DNA of 64,000 bases from Torreya grandis (lineage: Eukaryota > Streptophyta > Pinopsida > Cupressales > Taxaceae): positions 2,022,501 to 2,086,500 of the forward strand of contig JARHVA010003186.1 of the NCBI GenBank assembly GCA_037957365.1. The letters run 5' to 3'. The position numbers and the translations under genes are program-made. Position 1 is the stretch's first letter. Every line of letters begins with the position of its first letter. The notes under the pieces were generated by a model, which had not been told where the DNA came from, did no database searches, and saw only the letters and a program-made list of their open reading frames with translations. Shown piece after piece: positions 50,276 to 62,999 of this stretch.

Positions 50276-51602
50276 ATCAATATTCCACCAAGATCAAAGT
50301 TGGAATAGTGAATGCACTAAATTTTGAACAAAACAATAAAGGCAAATTGGAAATATTTTATAAGAGAGAAATCAAGAGTGAAAAACAATAAAATTCCTCC
50401 ATATAATTCATATTTATAAAATGTGTATAAGTAGGAGACATGCAAAGTAACTACCTCTAAAATACTAGTAAAGGAGCCTAGAATAGGCATGTAACTCCCA
50501 AACCCAAAATAGTTGGTCAAAGAGTAACACTTACTAACTAGATAATAATGAAAATCAATTATAACTCCCTATGACAAATGACACCTAAGAAAGCTAAACC
50601 ACATGTTTATGAATAATCTAAATAAAATAAATAAATAGAAAATAATATCCTACATTAACATATTCCTTAAGTGTAGCTTAGGTAGGTAGAGGAAATGGGT
50701 ATCAACAACTAGGCCTGATGAGGTATATAATTACAAAAAAACTCTTAAAAAGTGGATAAAATGAGAAAACAAATAGGAAAAAAGACACTCCCCAAAAGAG
50801 AGAAAATAAGAAGAGAGAGCTAAAAATCCCCATAGAAGATGATTCTAATGTAGTCCATACTTCAAGTATATCTCTCAAGATGACCATTATTGATAATGAT
50901 ATCCTCTATCTAAATTTCCATATGCATTGAACAATGTTTCTTCCTTTTGAAAAAGGAATAACATGATATGTGTACCAAAAATCTACCCATTCCATAATGG
51001 AATACATAGACACAATATGAAGATCTTTGAATATGGTCCAAATATGATGTGTGGTATAGGTCTAGAAAAACCATACACAAGAAATTAATGTAATGTCAAT
51101 CAAGTAGACATGTCAAAATAAAGACATGAACATTTTTTGAAAAAAATCCCATGTGAAGTGTGGATCATGGCTCATGAACTAAAGGAGAATAAATAGGAAG
51201 AGATGAGTCATTGATGCTCTCAAAAAGTGTACTCTCACTAAAAATAGTAGAGTCCTTTGAAGTGAAATTTTTTAATGAATCTAGAAGAGCAACTTGATGT
51301 ATAGGAAAGAATGTAGAATCTGTAATAGGATATCTAAGGTCTGGTAGAATATCATCCCGTAATGGTGGCTCAACTAGCAATGCCCATCAAGAATGTGTCA
51401 TCATAATAAATAGAAGTAGGAGGAGAGATTACAATAGTCTCCAAAGAGACAATAAGAATATGAGGAGTAATGATATAAATCTCAACATGATCTATAAAAA
51501 AATAATAAATAATTCTCTAAACAATGTAGGGACACCATTTATGCTCCACGTGGAAATGAAGATCCATAGAAACATGCAATAATAAGTGACCAAGAACCTT
51601 GT
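50276..51602. other. A+T-rich stretch with nothing recognised
   Basis: Several - strand frames of 60-70 codons (50317-50520, 50702-50887, 51165-51380) were read. None shows a known motif. 51165-51380 is less A+T-biased and Ser/Pro-rich (LVEPPLRDDILPDLRYP) and may be a coding relic. Confidence 0.4.
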
Positions 51603-53245
51603 CACATGAGTTGGCCCACTTATTTTAATAAATAAGATTAGTGGAAGTATGAATATATCCATATATATATGTAATATGATCCTTTTTGTGAGAAAATGTT
51701 GGCTAATTTTGGCTCATATATAGAAACTCACCTAGATAGATCAATTTTTGAAAGTCCTAGTATGGTTTGATCAAGCTGAGCAGAATTCCTAATTAAGTGG
51801 AGGATAAAGTAATGAATAATATTATCAAATGTCACTTGAAAATATTTTGAAACACTTTAATCAAGATTAAAGTGTAGTTTATTGATCTTTAGGGAGCAAG
51901 TCTTGAGGCAGGTCTAGAAATCCTCCTATTAAGAATTCCTATACTATGGTTTTTCCTTGTTTGGACAATATCGAATCCCACATATATATTGTTAAAATTC
52001 TACAATATATTTTTATTTATTAGATTCAAAGCTCTTTTTTATTTTTGAAAATACCATACCTATTTTATAGAATTTGTGATTTTCCATTTTTAGTAAATTT
52101 CATTTAGAGGGAGAATGGTGTAGCTTTTTTCAAATCAATATTTGGGTTTATTCTATCTTCTAATTTTTATCAAAAAAATATTTTGGTTTAAAAACATTCC
52201 TCAAAAATGTATTTGAGTGGTTAGTTATTTATTTTACACATTTTATGATGGATATAATAGATATTCATAATATATACTTTCTAATTCAAACAATGATTGT
52301 TATAATTACATGTTGTTGGCAAAAAAATGCAATATATTCATAATCATGTAATTAAATTGGTAACATTAAATTTAAAATAAAACTAAGGTTAAAATAAATT
52401 ATGATACATATTCTATTAATGTATTCACATGATTTATCCCACTTATTTTAATAAATAAGATTAGTGTAAGTATGAATCTATCCATATAGATATGGAATAT
52501 GATCCTTTTTGTGAGAAAATGTTGGCTAATTTTGGCTCATATATAGAAACTCACCTAGATAGATCAATTTTTGAAAGTCCTAGTATGGTTTGATCAAGCT
52601 GAGTAGAAATCCTAATTAAGTGGAGGATAAAATAAAGAATAATAATATCAAATGTCACTTGAAAATATTTGGAAACACTTTAATCAAGATTAAAGTGTAG
52701 TTTATTGATCTTTAGGGAGCAAGTCTTGAGGCAGGTCTAGAAATCCTCCTATTAAGAATTCCTATACTATGGTTTTTCCTTGTCTGGACAATATCGAATC
52801 CCACATATATATCGTTAAAATTCTACAACATATTTTTATTTAGTGGATTCAAAACTCTTTTTTGTTTGTGAAAATACCATACCTATTTTATAGAATTTGT
52901 GATTTTCCATTTTTAGTAAATTTCATCTAGAGGGAGAATGGTGTAGCTTTTTTCAAATCAATATTTGGGTTTATTCTATCTTCTAATTTTTATCAAAAAA
53001 ATATTTTGGTTTAAAAACATTCCTCAAAAATGTATTTGAGTGGTTAGTTATTTATTTTACACATTTTATGATGGCTATAATAGATATTCATAATATATAC
53101 TTTCTAATTCAAACAATGATTGTTATAATTACATGTTGTTGGCAAAAAAATGTAATATATTCATAATCATGTAATTAAATTGGTAACATTAAATTTAAAA
53201 TAAAAATAAGGTTGAAATAAATTATGATACATATTCTATTAATGT
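51603..53245 (+). repeat. tandem duplication of an ~820 bp unit
   Basis: Two direct copies, 51603-52422 and 52426-53245, joined by only a few bases. Both start at CACATGA...CCCACTTATTTTAATA and end at ACATATTCTATTAATGT. Differences are few (for example GGAAGT/GTAAGT, TCTAAAAAT-like single-base changes), about 97% identity by eye, so this is the youngest duplication in the window. No coding frame. The lack of any sequence between the copies argues against an LTR pair with an internal domain. Confidence 0.88.
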
Positions 53246-54099
53246 GGAGTCCCAAGTATTTTGATATGTGCATTATTTGGTCCCATCTCATGGTTGTGAT
53301 AGCTACTATACCTATATTATAGAGTTATACTATATCACTATCTCAAGGGTTAAGGTGACCCATCATATAGTACAAAAATGAGGTCATCATAATTTTATTC
53401 CTCACCCCTCCACTTCTGATGCATGTTCTTGATGGCTGGTGTATGCATGCTTAATGAAAAGTGCCTAACATTTATGCTTGTGAAAAAATATATATTAACT
53501 AGTTACTATGAGGGATTTCATAGATGAATTATAGAAGAAATTTATTCTAAATATTACATCACTTGATAATAATATTTCATATATCCATGAAAAATGAGTG
53601 CGATGAAGGAGGCAATGAAAGTGATGGTAGGAGCGCAACATGACAGGCAGGTGAGAGTGAGGTCAAAGGGGAAGGAAATTTTTCAACACAAGTGGTAAGA
53701 TCTAGTTTGGTAGAAGGCAAGGGGATGCTATGAGAAAATAACAAGCTGCACAACAAACATATTGGAGATGACAAGGAAAAAGGTAAGGAAGGAGGACCAG
53801 AGGTTAGGACCAAAATGGTGGAATGGGGGTCAACTTATAGACATGGTGGGGAAAGGGTAGTCACAAAACATAAGTTTTTGATCATGAGGCTTGTCCCTAT
53901 AATCTTTGGGAAATAGGTTTTTGTCTTTCAAAGGATGTGTTAGGGTAGAAAGTGATAGCGATTAACCCTATCATGGCAAAAGGATCTGTTAGGATCTGTT
54001 AGGGTTTCAAAGGATCAAAAGGAAAGTGAAGGCAAATTAGTAATAGGAAATGTTAGGGTTTCAAACGCTTCAATTTTTTTATCCTTTATTAATAGCCCT
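53246..54099 (+). other. possible 5' region of the LINE remnant
   Basis: The stretch 53590-53880 is richer in G and in GGAAGG/GGTAAG-type purine runs than its surroundings, and lies upstream of the LINE ORF1 remnant on the same strand. It may be a LINE 5' untranslated region. TCAAAGGATCAAAAGG and GTTAGGGTTTCAAA near 53980-54070 show short local duplication (AGGATCTGTT twice at 53979-53999). Confidence 0.35.
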
Positions 54100-55330
54100 T
54101 ATCCTTTTCATTCCTATGGAAATTTTTGAAAAAAAGTAATCCTCAAGGCTCATCTAATTTTTTATCTTATTTTGGTTCCAAGAAGTCAAGTTTTTTCAAA
54201 TATTTCCCTAGCTAAAGAAATAGTAGTGGAGGAAGGTTTTAAGGAAGTACCACAAGTAGATTGTTCCCAATTTTTTGTTCTAGAAACAACTCATCTTGGT
54301 GGTTCCCCCTTAGTTTTTTCTCACTCTTCTCCTACCTTAGATATTTTAGATTCTATACTTTTATAGGTTTGTTTGGATAAGGGAAACAAATAATTGATTG
54401 GAAAATATGTGGGCAAATGAACATTATGGGAAGCACTTTAACAATGGGCAGTAGGCTCTTGGTCAGCATTAAAACCTCTATCCATCTCTTTACTATCTAA
54501 TGGATTATTTTTTATTCAATTTTATTTAGCATATGATAGAGATTATGTATGGTCAAATGACCTTGTTCGTAGGTAATTAGGGGGTGTTTTATGGCCATGG
54601 GCTCCTTTCTTTGATCTAGATTCATCAATTATTCTACAAGCCCTAGTTTGGATAAGGTCTTAAAATATTCCCTTAGCTTTAAAAGATCCTAGTATTTTTA
54701 ATTATTTGGAGAGTAAATTAGGAGGTTTTGTCAAAATTTATTATTTCATTAAAGTCCATTAGAATTTTGTTTGTGTTTATTTGTTGGTGGATTTATCTAA
54801 ACCATTGTTTCATTCGGCTAAAGTTACTTCTTCCTATGGAGTTTGGTCTCAATTTTTCAAATTTAAAGGTCTCCTATTTAGATGCTTAAAATGTAATAAA
54901 TTAGATCACAATATGTCATCTTTCCTGAATAATACTTTTAATGGATCTCAAGATTCATTTATTCAAAAATGAGTGAAAAAGATTGGATGCCCAAATTGTG
55001 ATTTGGTTTATAGTTTGTATGGGTCAACCAAATCAAAATTAGTTGAGGACACACCTTTGGTAAATGCTATATTAGTTATACATTCTCTAAAAAATAATGA
55101 TTTTATGGATGTTGTAGTAAATCATGGCATTTTGGAGTTAGGGTAGCCTCCTATAATTAAGTAGGATAAGATAGAAAATGTTTTAAATTATGAACAAGAG
55201 GATCTAGAAAAAATTTCTCCAAGAAAGAATAATCCCATATCATATGAAATCTTAGAAGAGGAATAAGAATATTGGGATGATGAAGAAGAAGAGTTAGTAA
55301 GGTTGTTATATCTATTTCTCAAATAAAAAG
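54100..55330 (+). pseudogene. L1-type LINE ORF1 remnant (DUF4283-like plus zinc knuckle)
   Basis: In plant L1-type LINEs, ORF1 is an RNA-binding protein with a DUF4283 region followed by a CCHC knuckle. The + strand shows, across frames, LSNGLFFIQFYLAYDRDYVW near 54490-54560; WPWAPFFDLDSSIILQALVW, then IRS*NIPLALKDPSIFNYLE and SKLGGFVKI near 54590-54745; the block LLVDLSKPLFHSAKVTSSYG at 54779-54840; FKGLLFRCLKCNKLDHNMSS near 54860; then an acidic tail (EILEEE*EYWDDEEEELV). The knuckle has C-x2-C-x4-H, but the final Cys reads Phe. The N-terminal open frame 54172-54366 is probably its start. No ORF2 (endonuclease/RT) was recognised downstream. Broken by stops at Gln sites. Confidence 0.6.
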
Positions 55331-56650
55331 TACTATAAAGACCCCCAACTTTGGCTTCAAAGAGAAAAGAGGAAAGAAGATAGAAGTAGAAAGGTTGCAG
55401 CTAGATGCTCAAAATTATATTAATGGTGGCACTTAATGGACCATGGAATCACTATTTTCCAATAGAGGAAGACACTTTCAAGAAATAAATGGTTGATTTA
55501 AAGTCTGGTGTAGGGGTGGTTTTTCTATTCGTTATTGAAGTTTTTTGTTTCTTAGATCTTTGACTAATTGTTTGCTTTTTTTGAGTACCTAATTTTTATT
55601 TTGAATAATTACTAGTTTTTTGGGATTTTATAAGATTAATATATTGACTCTTTTATATAGGATTTCACATCTTTTTTGGAGACTAAACCTCCAGTTGTGC
55701 TCTATAACTAGTTTTGGCTTTAGTCAAAAGCTAAATTTGGATTGAGACCCTTTTTATCCCTGGTATCGGTTTTTTAAAAAATATTTCTTATATAAATAAT
55801 ATTGAGCATGCTACTATTAATTACATTTATGTCTCCCCATTTTATAACTTTGTGTAACAAAATATTTCATCTCAAGTATGGGTTCAAAATAGAATACCTC
55901 TATAACTAATGGTTCAAGAAATTTACATAAGGTTAACAAGAATCCAAATGGAACTTTAAGGGATATTCTTTGAAACAAATTGATCACGTTGAATACTATG
56001 TATCCTCTAAGGATTTCAAAATACTATTTTTCCTATCATCTAATGCATGGACATTATACATATAATTGCTAAAAGGTGAAGAGTAAAATACAAAATATTA
56101 TAGATGGTGTTTATATTACATTAGATACAATAATCAAGCCACTCTATGATTCAAGAAAATTGTCTAAAGTTGATAAAACTACTCAAATATAATTGCATAT
56201 TTTAAAGAACAAGTTCAAAATGAACAAAAATAAAAATTACATAAGGCACGATTAGAAAAGTAATAATTACATAAGGCACAATCAAAAAATGAAAGGTTAT
56301 TGTTGACTAAATTTTGGCCCTTCAAGCCAAAATAGGGCACCCCTATCTGAAAATTTAGTCACCTAAGTCTATATCTTTGGTCAAGTTTGGTATGAAAGTT
56401 TCATTTGAAATAAGTGTTCTTTAACAAAGCTACAAAAAATGTATAAGTCTATTCCTTTTGAAAAGTTCATTTTTGGTCTTTGTTGAGCCTTTGATATATT
56501 CTTTCAGGTTTTTGTTCTAAGCCTTTGCCAAATTCTTTCAGAATTTTTGTCTTTGGATTTTTCCTTAAGTGTATTTATTTCAGAATCTTCATTTAGCCAA
56601 GTAAATAATTCTTTCGGATAACTTATCTACGACAAATCTCCTGAAGACAA
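55331..56650. other. A+T-rich stretch after the LINE remnant
   Basis: No endonuclease or RT motif was found where LINE ORF2 would be expected. Near 56340-56640 the sequence begins to show repeated TTCTTTCAG/GAATTCTTTC words that lead into the minisatellite. No open frame with a recognisable family. Confidence 0.4.
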
Positions 56651-57310
56651 AGTGTTGAATTCTTTCAAATAAATTGTCTGCACAATTTTTTTGAAGGTAC
56701 TTTGCAAATTTTATGAAAGATATCTTTCAAGTCAAAAATGACACTTTCAACTTTTTCAAAGGTTATGTTTCATTTTTATGAAGGGTATCTTTTATCAGGA
56801 AAATTTTCCATTTCAAATTTTTTGAAGGGTATGTTTCATTTTTTCAAAGCGTATCTTTTATTGGGAAAATTCTCAATGCAAATTTTCCAAATGGCACTTA
56901 AAATTTTTCCAAAAGACACTTGAAATTTTTTTGAAGGACATTTTCAAGCTAAAGGATCACTTATAAATTTTTTGAAGGGCATTCTAGTTTTTTTGAGACC
57001 CTTTTCCAAAGGCCAAAAGGTACTTTTAAAAAAGTTTGAAGGGCATTTTAACTTTCACAAAGGGAAGTTTTCAAAAAGTTTGAAAGATTGTTTATGTGGG
57101 AAGGTGGACCATTTCAAAAAAATTCAAGGGTATTTTTCCCTTCAGAAGGTCATTTCCAAAAGCTGAAGGACACTTGCAACTTTTCTAAAGGGGTCTTTTC
57201 AAATTATTGAATGGTCATTTGAAGAAAGCTGAAAGGGTAATTCCAAAGCTGAAGGTCCACTTCAAGAAACCTAAAGGAACATTTAGAAGGGCCAAATAGA
57301 AAGTCTAAAG
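56650..57310. repeat. degenerate minisatellite on a TTTTGAAGGGxATTTT word
   Basis: Words such as TTTTTTGAAGGG, GAAGGGTATCTTT, GAAGGGCATTTT, CAAAGGGAAGTTTTC and AAAGCTGAAGG recur at irregular spacings of about 15-40 bp. The two + strand frames in it (56738-56923, 56972-57166) reflect the repeat (FEGHFNFHKGKFSK-like) and lack any domain. It looks like an old, diverged tandem repeat. Confidence 0.7.
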
Positions 57311-58749
57311 GAAAGAATTCTTTTAGAAAACTTGTCTAATACAAAGGAAACAAAAGGGCTGAGAGAATTTTTTTGAATGAGTGACAACCTATAAAACATC
57401 AATTTTAGACTAAAAAAACTAGCCATTGGAGTTTAAAATAAAAGGCTTAGTGGGAACCTAAAGGTGAAGAAAAGAGATAACAAATGGCAAAATGTAACTA
57501 AGGCTTTGGTTTAGTTGTAACTAATGCTTTTGGTTCAGTTGTAACTCATATTAACTAATCCATTCCATGACATGGCATAGCTCACCCACTTCTCTCCCAT
57601 GTAAATGTAACTAATTATTTTAAGATGACACATGTTCAAGTGACCCTTGGACTTCCTTTGATTTCTCTTCTCTCAAGGCTATATTTCCTAGTATTTTTTC
57701 TTAAGTGTTGATATAGCTTAGAAGTGATTCATGATTGTATCATTCTATAGATCATTAATTTCCTTCTTAAGAATTATATACCTTCTCAAATCTAGCAATG
57801 AAACATTGATGCAATAATAAATCCTGAGTTGTGAGTCTTGTGTGAAAAATACCTTATTTTGTCTTTAAGTAGTGGTTACAGTCAATTAAGAGGATAGTAT
57901 ACATTGGTGCATCACCATTTTTTTATTAGTTATTTTCCTTTACCCTTTTCATACATAATTGATATATTAGAGATATATTTAAAGGTGAATTAAGGGGAAC
58001 TAGCCCCTAATCTAGAGATTCATCTCAATGAAATTGCCACCCATAGCAAGAGGGATGATTCCATTTTGCCACTTGGATGAGGAAAGCTGAACATCTCCTC
58101 AAGGGTGCAAGTCCAACCATCAACAGTTATAAAAGGAATAATTATAAAATGAAATGTTTCACAAGGAATAATTAATAAAATAACAATTATTAAAATAAAA
58201 GTCACAAGAAGAAAATCTACATCAGAAAAACTTTCAACTAGAATAGTTACAAAAGATAAATTACTAAAAAGATAAGTTACAAAAATAAGTACATGATAAA
58301 CATGAAAGTGTACTTATGAATGTTCAAACTAAGAAATAATATTTTAAGAAGTAATATGGTCTTTATTTTTTTATAAAATTAAGATGTATCTAAAAAAATT
58401 AATGTCACTAGTATAGTCTTAAAGTATGTAACTAAAAAACATTCTTCATATCTTGATCCTTTAATTCTTAGAGCCTACACAAATGACATGAAATTCAAAA
58501 AAATAATGATTAATAATGATCATGAAGTCAATATATGTAGCATTATAATTATCCAATATCTTCCATATGACATTCACCATTTTAAAAATATTATTAGACC
58601 TAAGAAATGCATTAGAGCTATCGAGTTTTCAATAATACTATGTCTCAAAATATGTTTCATTATTTTATACATTGACCCTACTTTGGATCTATACATTGCA
58701 ATACTAGGAATTTCATTGATATTTTTTATAATAATTTGGATTAAAAGTA
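57311..58749. other. A+T-rich stretch with nothing recognised
   Basis: No gene or repeat unit was identified. 58020-58140 has a less A+T-biased frame on the - strand (DGWTCTLEEMFSFPHPSGKM) that may be a relic, but no family was recognised. The frame 58488-58766 on the + strand is hydrophobic and probably chance. Confidence 0.4.
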
Positions 58750-61350
58750 TAGATAAATCTAACTAGGATAAAACTTTGAAATATAATTTAGATTAATAAA
58801 TATGGCATTCAAGCATACTTTTGGGTGTAAATGATAGAGACTTATTATTTTAATTTAACAAATGCATATGATAAATATAGATACTAAAGAGATCATGATG
58901 CTTAATTTTTATAGTTTATTGTATAACTATGATTGTATTATGGAAGTGAAAATAATGGATAATCAAGCTTATGGTTTTTTTGGTTCTAGAATTAATAAGA
59001 TGTCTACATTGGGTATGTTTTGTAGGATCAGGTAAGTATGCCCTATCAAAACTAACCTACTGGTCAGTACTAACTTATGTGAAAGTATGGAATAATGACT
59101 CTATAATCACCTATGCCTATCTTTGTTTACTCTATGAATATACTTAGATTTTCTAGTTGATTATATGACTACGACTATATTATGGAAGTCAAAATAAGGG
59201 ATAATCAACCTTATGGTTTGTTCATATATATAACTAATATGATGTCTACATTGTGTATGTTTCACAAGATCAGGTAAGTGTCCTTTATTAAAACTCACCT
59301 ACTAGTCAGTACTGACATATGTGAAATTATGGTATAATGACTTTATAATCACTTAGAACTATCTTTTTTTACTATGTGCTTGTGATATTAAACCCTAATG
59401 GCACACATAGATCCATAAATCAACCTCTTTTGCCTTAAAACACTAAATATGCCTATCATGGATAGAAATCTATAGAATTGGGGGATGAATAATGGGATGA
59501 GATAACCTAAATCATCCTTACATGATAGTTCACCACTGCCTATATATCTAATACTCTAAGGAGGTAAATCAAGTAACACATAGTTCTTACACCTAGTGTG
59601 ATTGTGAAATTATGCTCATTCACTATGTATATGTAGCTAATGATTGGATTTAGTACTTGAAAATTCTTGTTTTGACTTGGATTTTGAGTTATTCATACTT
59701 GTATTATGATTGATCCTAGTGATAGGTATGCAAATTGGGATGGATAGGGAGGATTTTATTAATTTACAATAGTGTATAGATGAGTAATAGATAAGTTCTG
59801 ATTCCATTTTGAATGAGACCTTGATTTTTTAATATATGGATCCATTTTAATAATTCCTCATACTGATAACATACTAAGCTAGTGGGTCAACCCTAAATAT
59901 GGGTTTAATTTTGGAATATAGTTGTTACTAGGAATGGGTTAGTGTTGACCAATGTAAATCGTTATTGACTAGAGATAATAACTATAACTGGTGGAACTAA
60001 TCTATGTATAAGTGGAATAATTTGAGAGTATATAGATGTTTGTGTATCATATTTATCAATGTTTAATTATATAGTGACATTATTATAGGTGTATAAAAAT
60101 ATAATATGAGGATTAAATCATAATATAGATGTTTGTGTATCGTATTTCTCAAGTCATGCATGGTAAACATGTGTCAAGCTTGTCATTATGAATTATTATA
60201 GACCACATTTTAGTATCTAAAAATTCCTCCATTTTATTAAAGCAATAGAATTGTTAGAGTAGAAGGATAAAAGGTACTTGAGTCTATACAACACATTTTG
60301 CCTTTTTGGAGATGGCTCAAAATATACCACTTTTCTCCATACAAACTTGTAATGAGAAGGAAATAGTCAATTCTATATGTGAAATATAAAATATTAAAAT
60401 TGAAAGAACAAGGGTTATAGTACACCTTTGTATTTATGAAAACCATTTTTCCTTCATATCTTATTGATGATGATGCTTCCTCATTGAAGCATTGGAGAGT
60501 TAGGATGATTATGATCCAAAAATATGTAACTATCCAAGATCTTGATTTAGGAAGGATGTATGCCCAAATGTTGATAAATGTAGGGAAAATTACACAATGT
60601 AATAATCTAAATAACTATACAGGAAAAAGAGAGAGAACAATACAACTAGATTCAACTAAAAATAAATCACTACATAGGTAAATGAGAGAACCTAATATGA
60701 AAGGTTAACTCAAAATGAATCAATTACTACAAATGGACTATAGATTCATACGTAATGTTTCATCCATTTTTATCAAATTTAATTCATGTAAGAAAATGAT
60801 GCATGTTCATAAAGGAATGAACAATGTTCATGCCCCCATCATGTATGCAAATTTTGATTATGTAGTTTTTCTCATTATAAAATATAATGCATGATCAAAA
60901 TATATTGAACAATGCCTATGCCCCCATCATGATTGTAAATCTAATAAGTATGAAGTGGAATGAAAACCATTTTCCATTAAACTTTAATTGTGTTATTATG
61001 TATATATGTATAAACCAATATTATTCCTCCTAAGTTTGTACCAATTGATATAGAATGTTGTGCATCTATATGCTGAATTTGGGAACCTATATCTCAAATG
61101 TATATGAATTTGAAAATATAATTTCTTTTCCTCATAAACATTTATGAATGTTGCTATGAATTTTCACCCAAATGTTTATGAATATATTCTTAAATGTTTG
61201 TAAAGTGAATTCATGTGTATGTCATATGCCCATGTACTCTATATCAATGTGCCTATATTTATCATGTATATGAACCATATGAATCTTTGAAATATGTGAA
61301 ACTAGTACTCTAATGTGATTTTATATTCATGGAAGCTTATGTGTCTATGA
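58750..61350 (+). repeat. repeat C, third and longest copy of the A/B family
   Basis: About 2.6 kb, in the same orientation as A and B. Landmarks in order are GGCATTCAAGCATAC (58803), an internal duplication of about 230 bp (58920-59100 and 59150-59340, both with CTATATTATGGAAGT... and GATCAGGTAAGT), TATATGGATCCATTTTAATAATTC (59832), CAAGTCATGCATGGTAAAC (60150), GTAGGGAAAATTACACAATG (60580), and GTATGAAGTGGAATGA (60947). It shows what A lost at the chromovirus insertion site. Confidence 0.65.
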
Positions 61351-62990
61351 CAATCCCATTGTAATTCCCTCATTTTTAGGTGAGGGATATATACTATAAG
61401 TTATCCATATCAAAATAAGAGTGAACTATATCTTGTCATATATAAATATAATATCATTTAATCATATGGATAATATGCCATCATAATAATCAATGTATCA
61501 ATCAAGGAATGCATGTAATGTAAGGAATGTGGGGAATTTAAATGTCATATATTTATAGGTGTATCAATGAATCATGCATTATAAGTATCTTTGAATAAGA
61601 CTACACCTTAACAATACATGATATAGATCATGACACCCCTCAATGTTAACAAGATCAACAAACACAATTGATAATGCCACACAGAGGCCAAGGGACACAT
61701 ACATGAGACATAATATGTTGCAAAAAATAAGGCCAAGGGAAATACACAAGAGGACATAAAATTTTCACAAACAAGGGACATCAAGGATGTCACATCAAAT
61801 AAGGCTAAGGGCCACACACAAGAAGAAATAAAAAAATGTCATAAATAAGGTAAATCAAATATGTCACATCTAAAAATATCATGCGATACACACAATAATT
61901 ACACAAAGTAACCAATCATGTAGAATAGTGAAATTAGAAATGGAGTATAGAATAATAAACTAGTATGCACCATCTATATTCATCAATGACACATCAAAAT
62001 AAAATGAAATATCATTTATCATTATGTAATAAATGAGTGAATATAATTTCATGTGTAATAAATATATGTGACTAAACATATTACAAATTTCATAGAAATA
62101 TGTAATCTTTAATAGTGAAACTTGTGAAACAAGATACCCCTAGTATCATCACAGCCACTTGATAGAGTGGAAACCAACATCTGTATGTTCGTGTGTAAAT
62201 TTCTATGTCCTACATATCACTTAGATATCTTAAAATACATGTATGTGTCTAAATAATATTCCATATAAAAAACATGTGATAAATAACACATGTAAATAGT
62301 GTAAACTAGAAGTCATTCCATGCTTAGGTTTTGATTTTATATTTCTTTAATATTTTGAATGTTTTTGTATTTTCAAATTATTTGAATTGTTTGTTTTTTT
62401 AGAATATATGGAATTTAAAAAAATATAAGAATGGGAGGGATATAAACAATTTACAACATGTTTCATGGCATAGTGTTCACTATATGTGATAGCATGGATA
62501 TGTGGTGGAATGGATGTACATCATTATTTATAATATGTAAGTCTATAGTTATTCATGCATGTTTAATGTCCAACATTATTATATTTGTCTTGAGATGATA
62601 CTATTTTTTACATTGTATTTTTTTTTTATAATAATCAAATTATATGTAGATTATGGCTCTATTGTCTTAGCAACGGGGATAATTATGAAAAAAGGTTACA
62701 GGTCAATTTCACAAATTAAAATTAGTATTGACAGTTGATTTTGACTTAAGTTACTAAGTGTGAAAATATATTTTATTTTTGTATAGAATATACATATAGG
62801 GGATTATATTAAATATATATTCATATAAGATCATTGTTTTGGATTTTTTAGATCAACATAATAATGACAAGGCAAGATTCAAGTGAAAACAAAGCCAAGT
62901 GCTAGAATAAATTTTGATGTGAGGGCGTATGTATAAGATATAAGGATAAATGAAATATGAAATAAAGACACCATGTATGAAATATTATGT
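61351..62990. other. A+T-rich stretch with a short degenerate repeat
   Basis: Contains three spaced copies of AGGC(C/T)AAGGG at 61685, 61730 and 61802, each followed by ACACA(A)GA-type sequence and in two cases by ATGTCACATC; probably a decayed tandem repeat of about 70 bp. T-runs lie near 62390 and 62615. No coding motif. Confidence 0.45.
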
Positions 62991-62999
62991 TACAACTAA

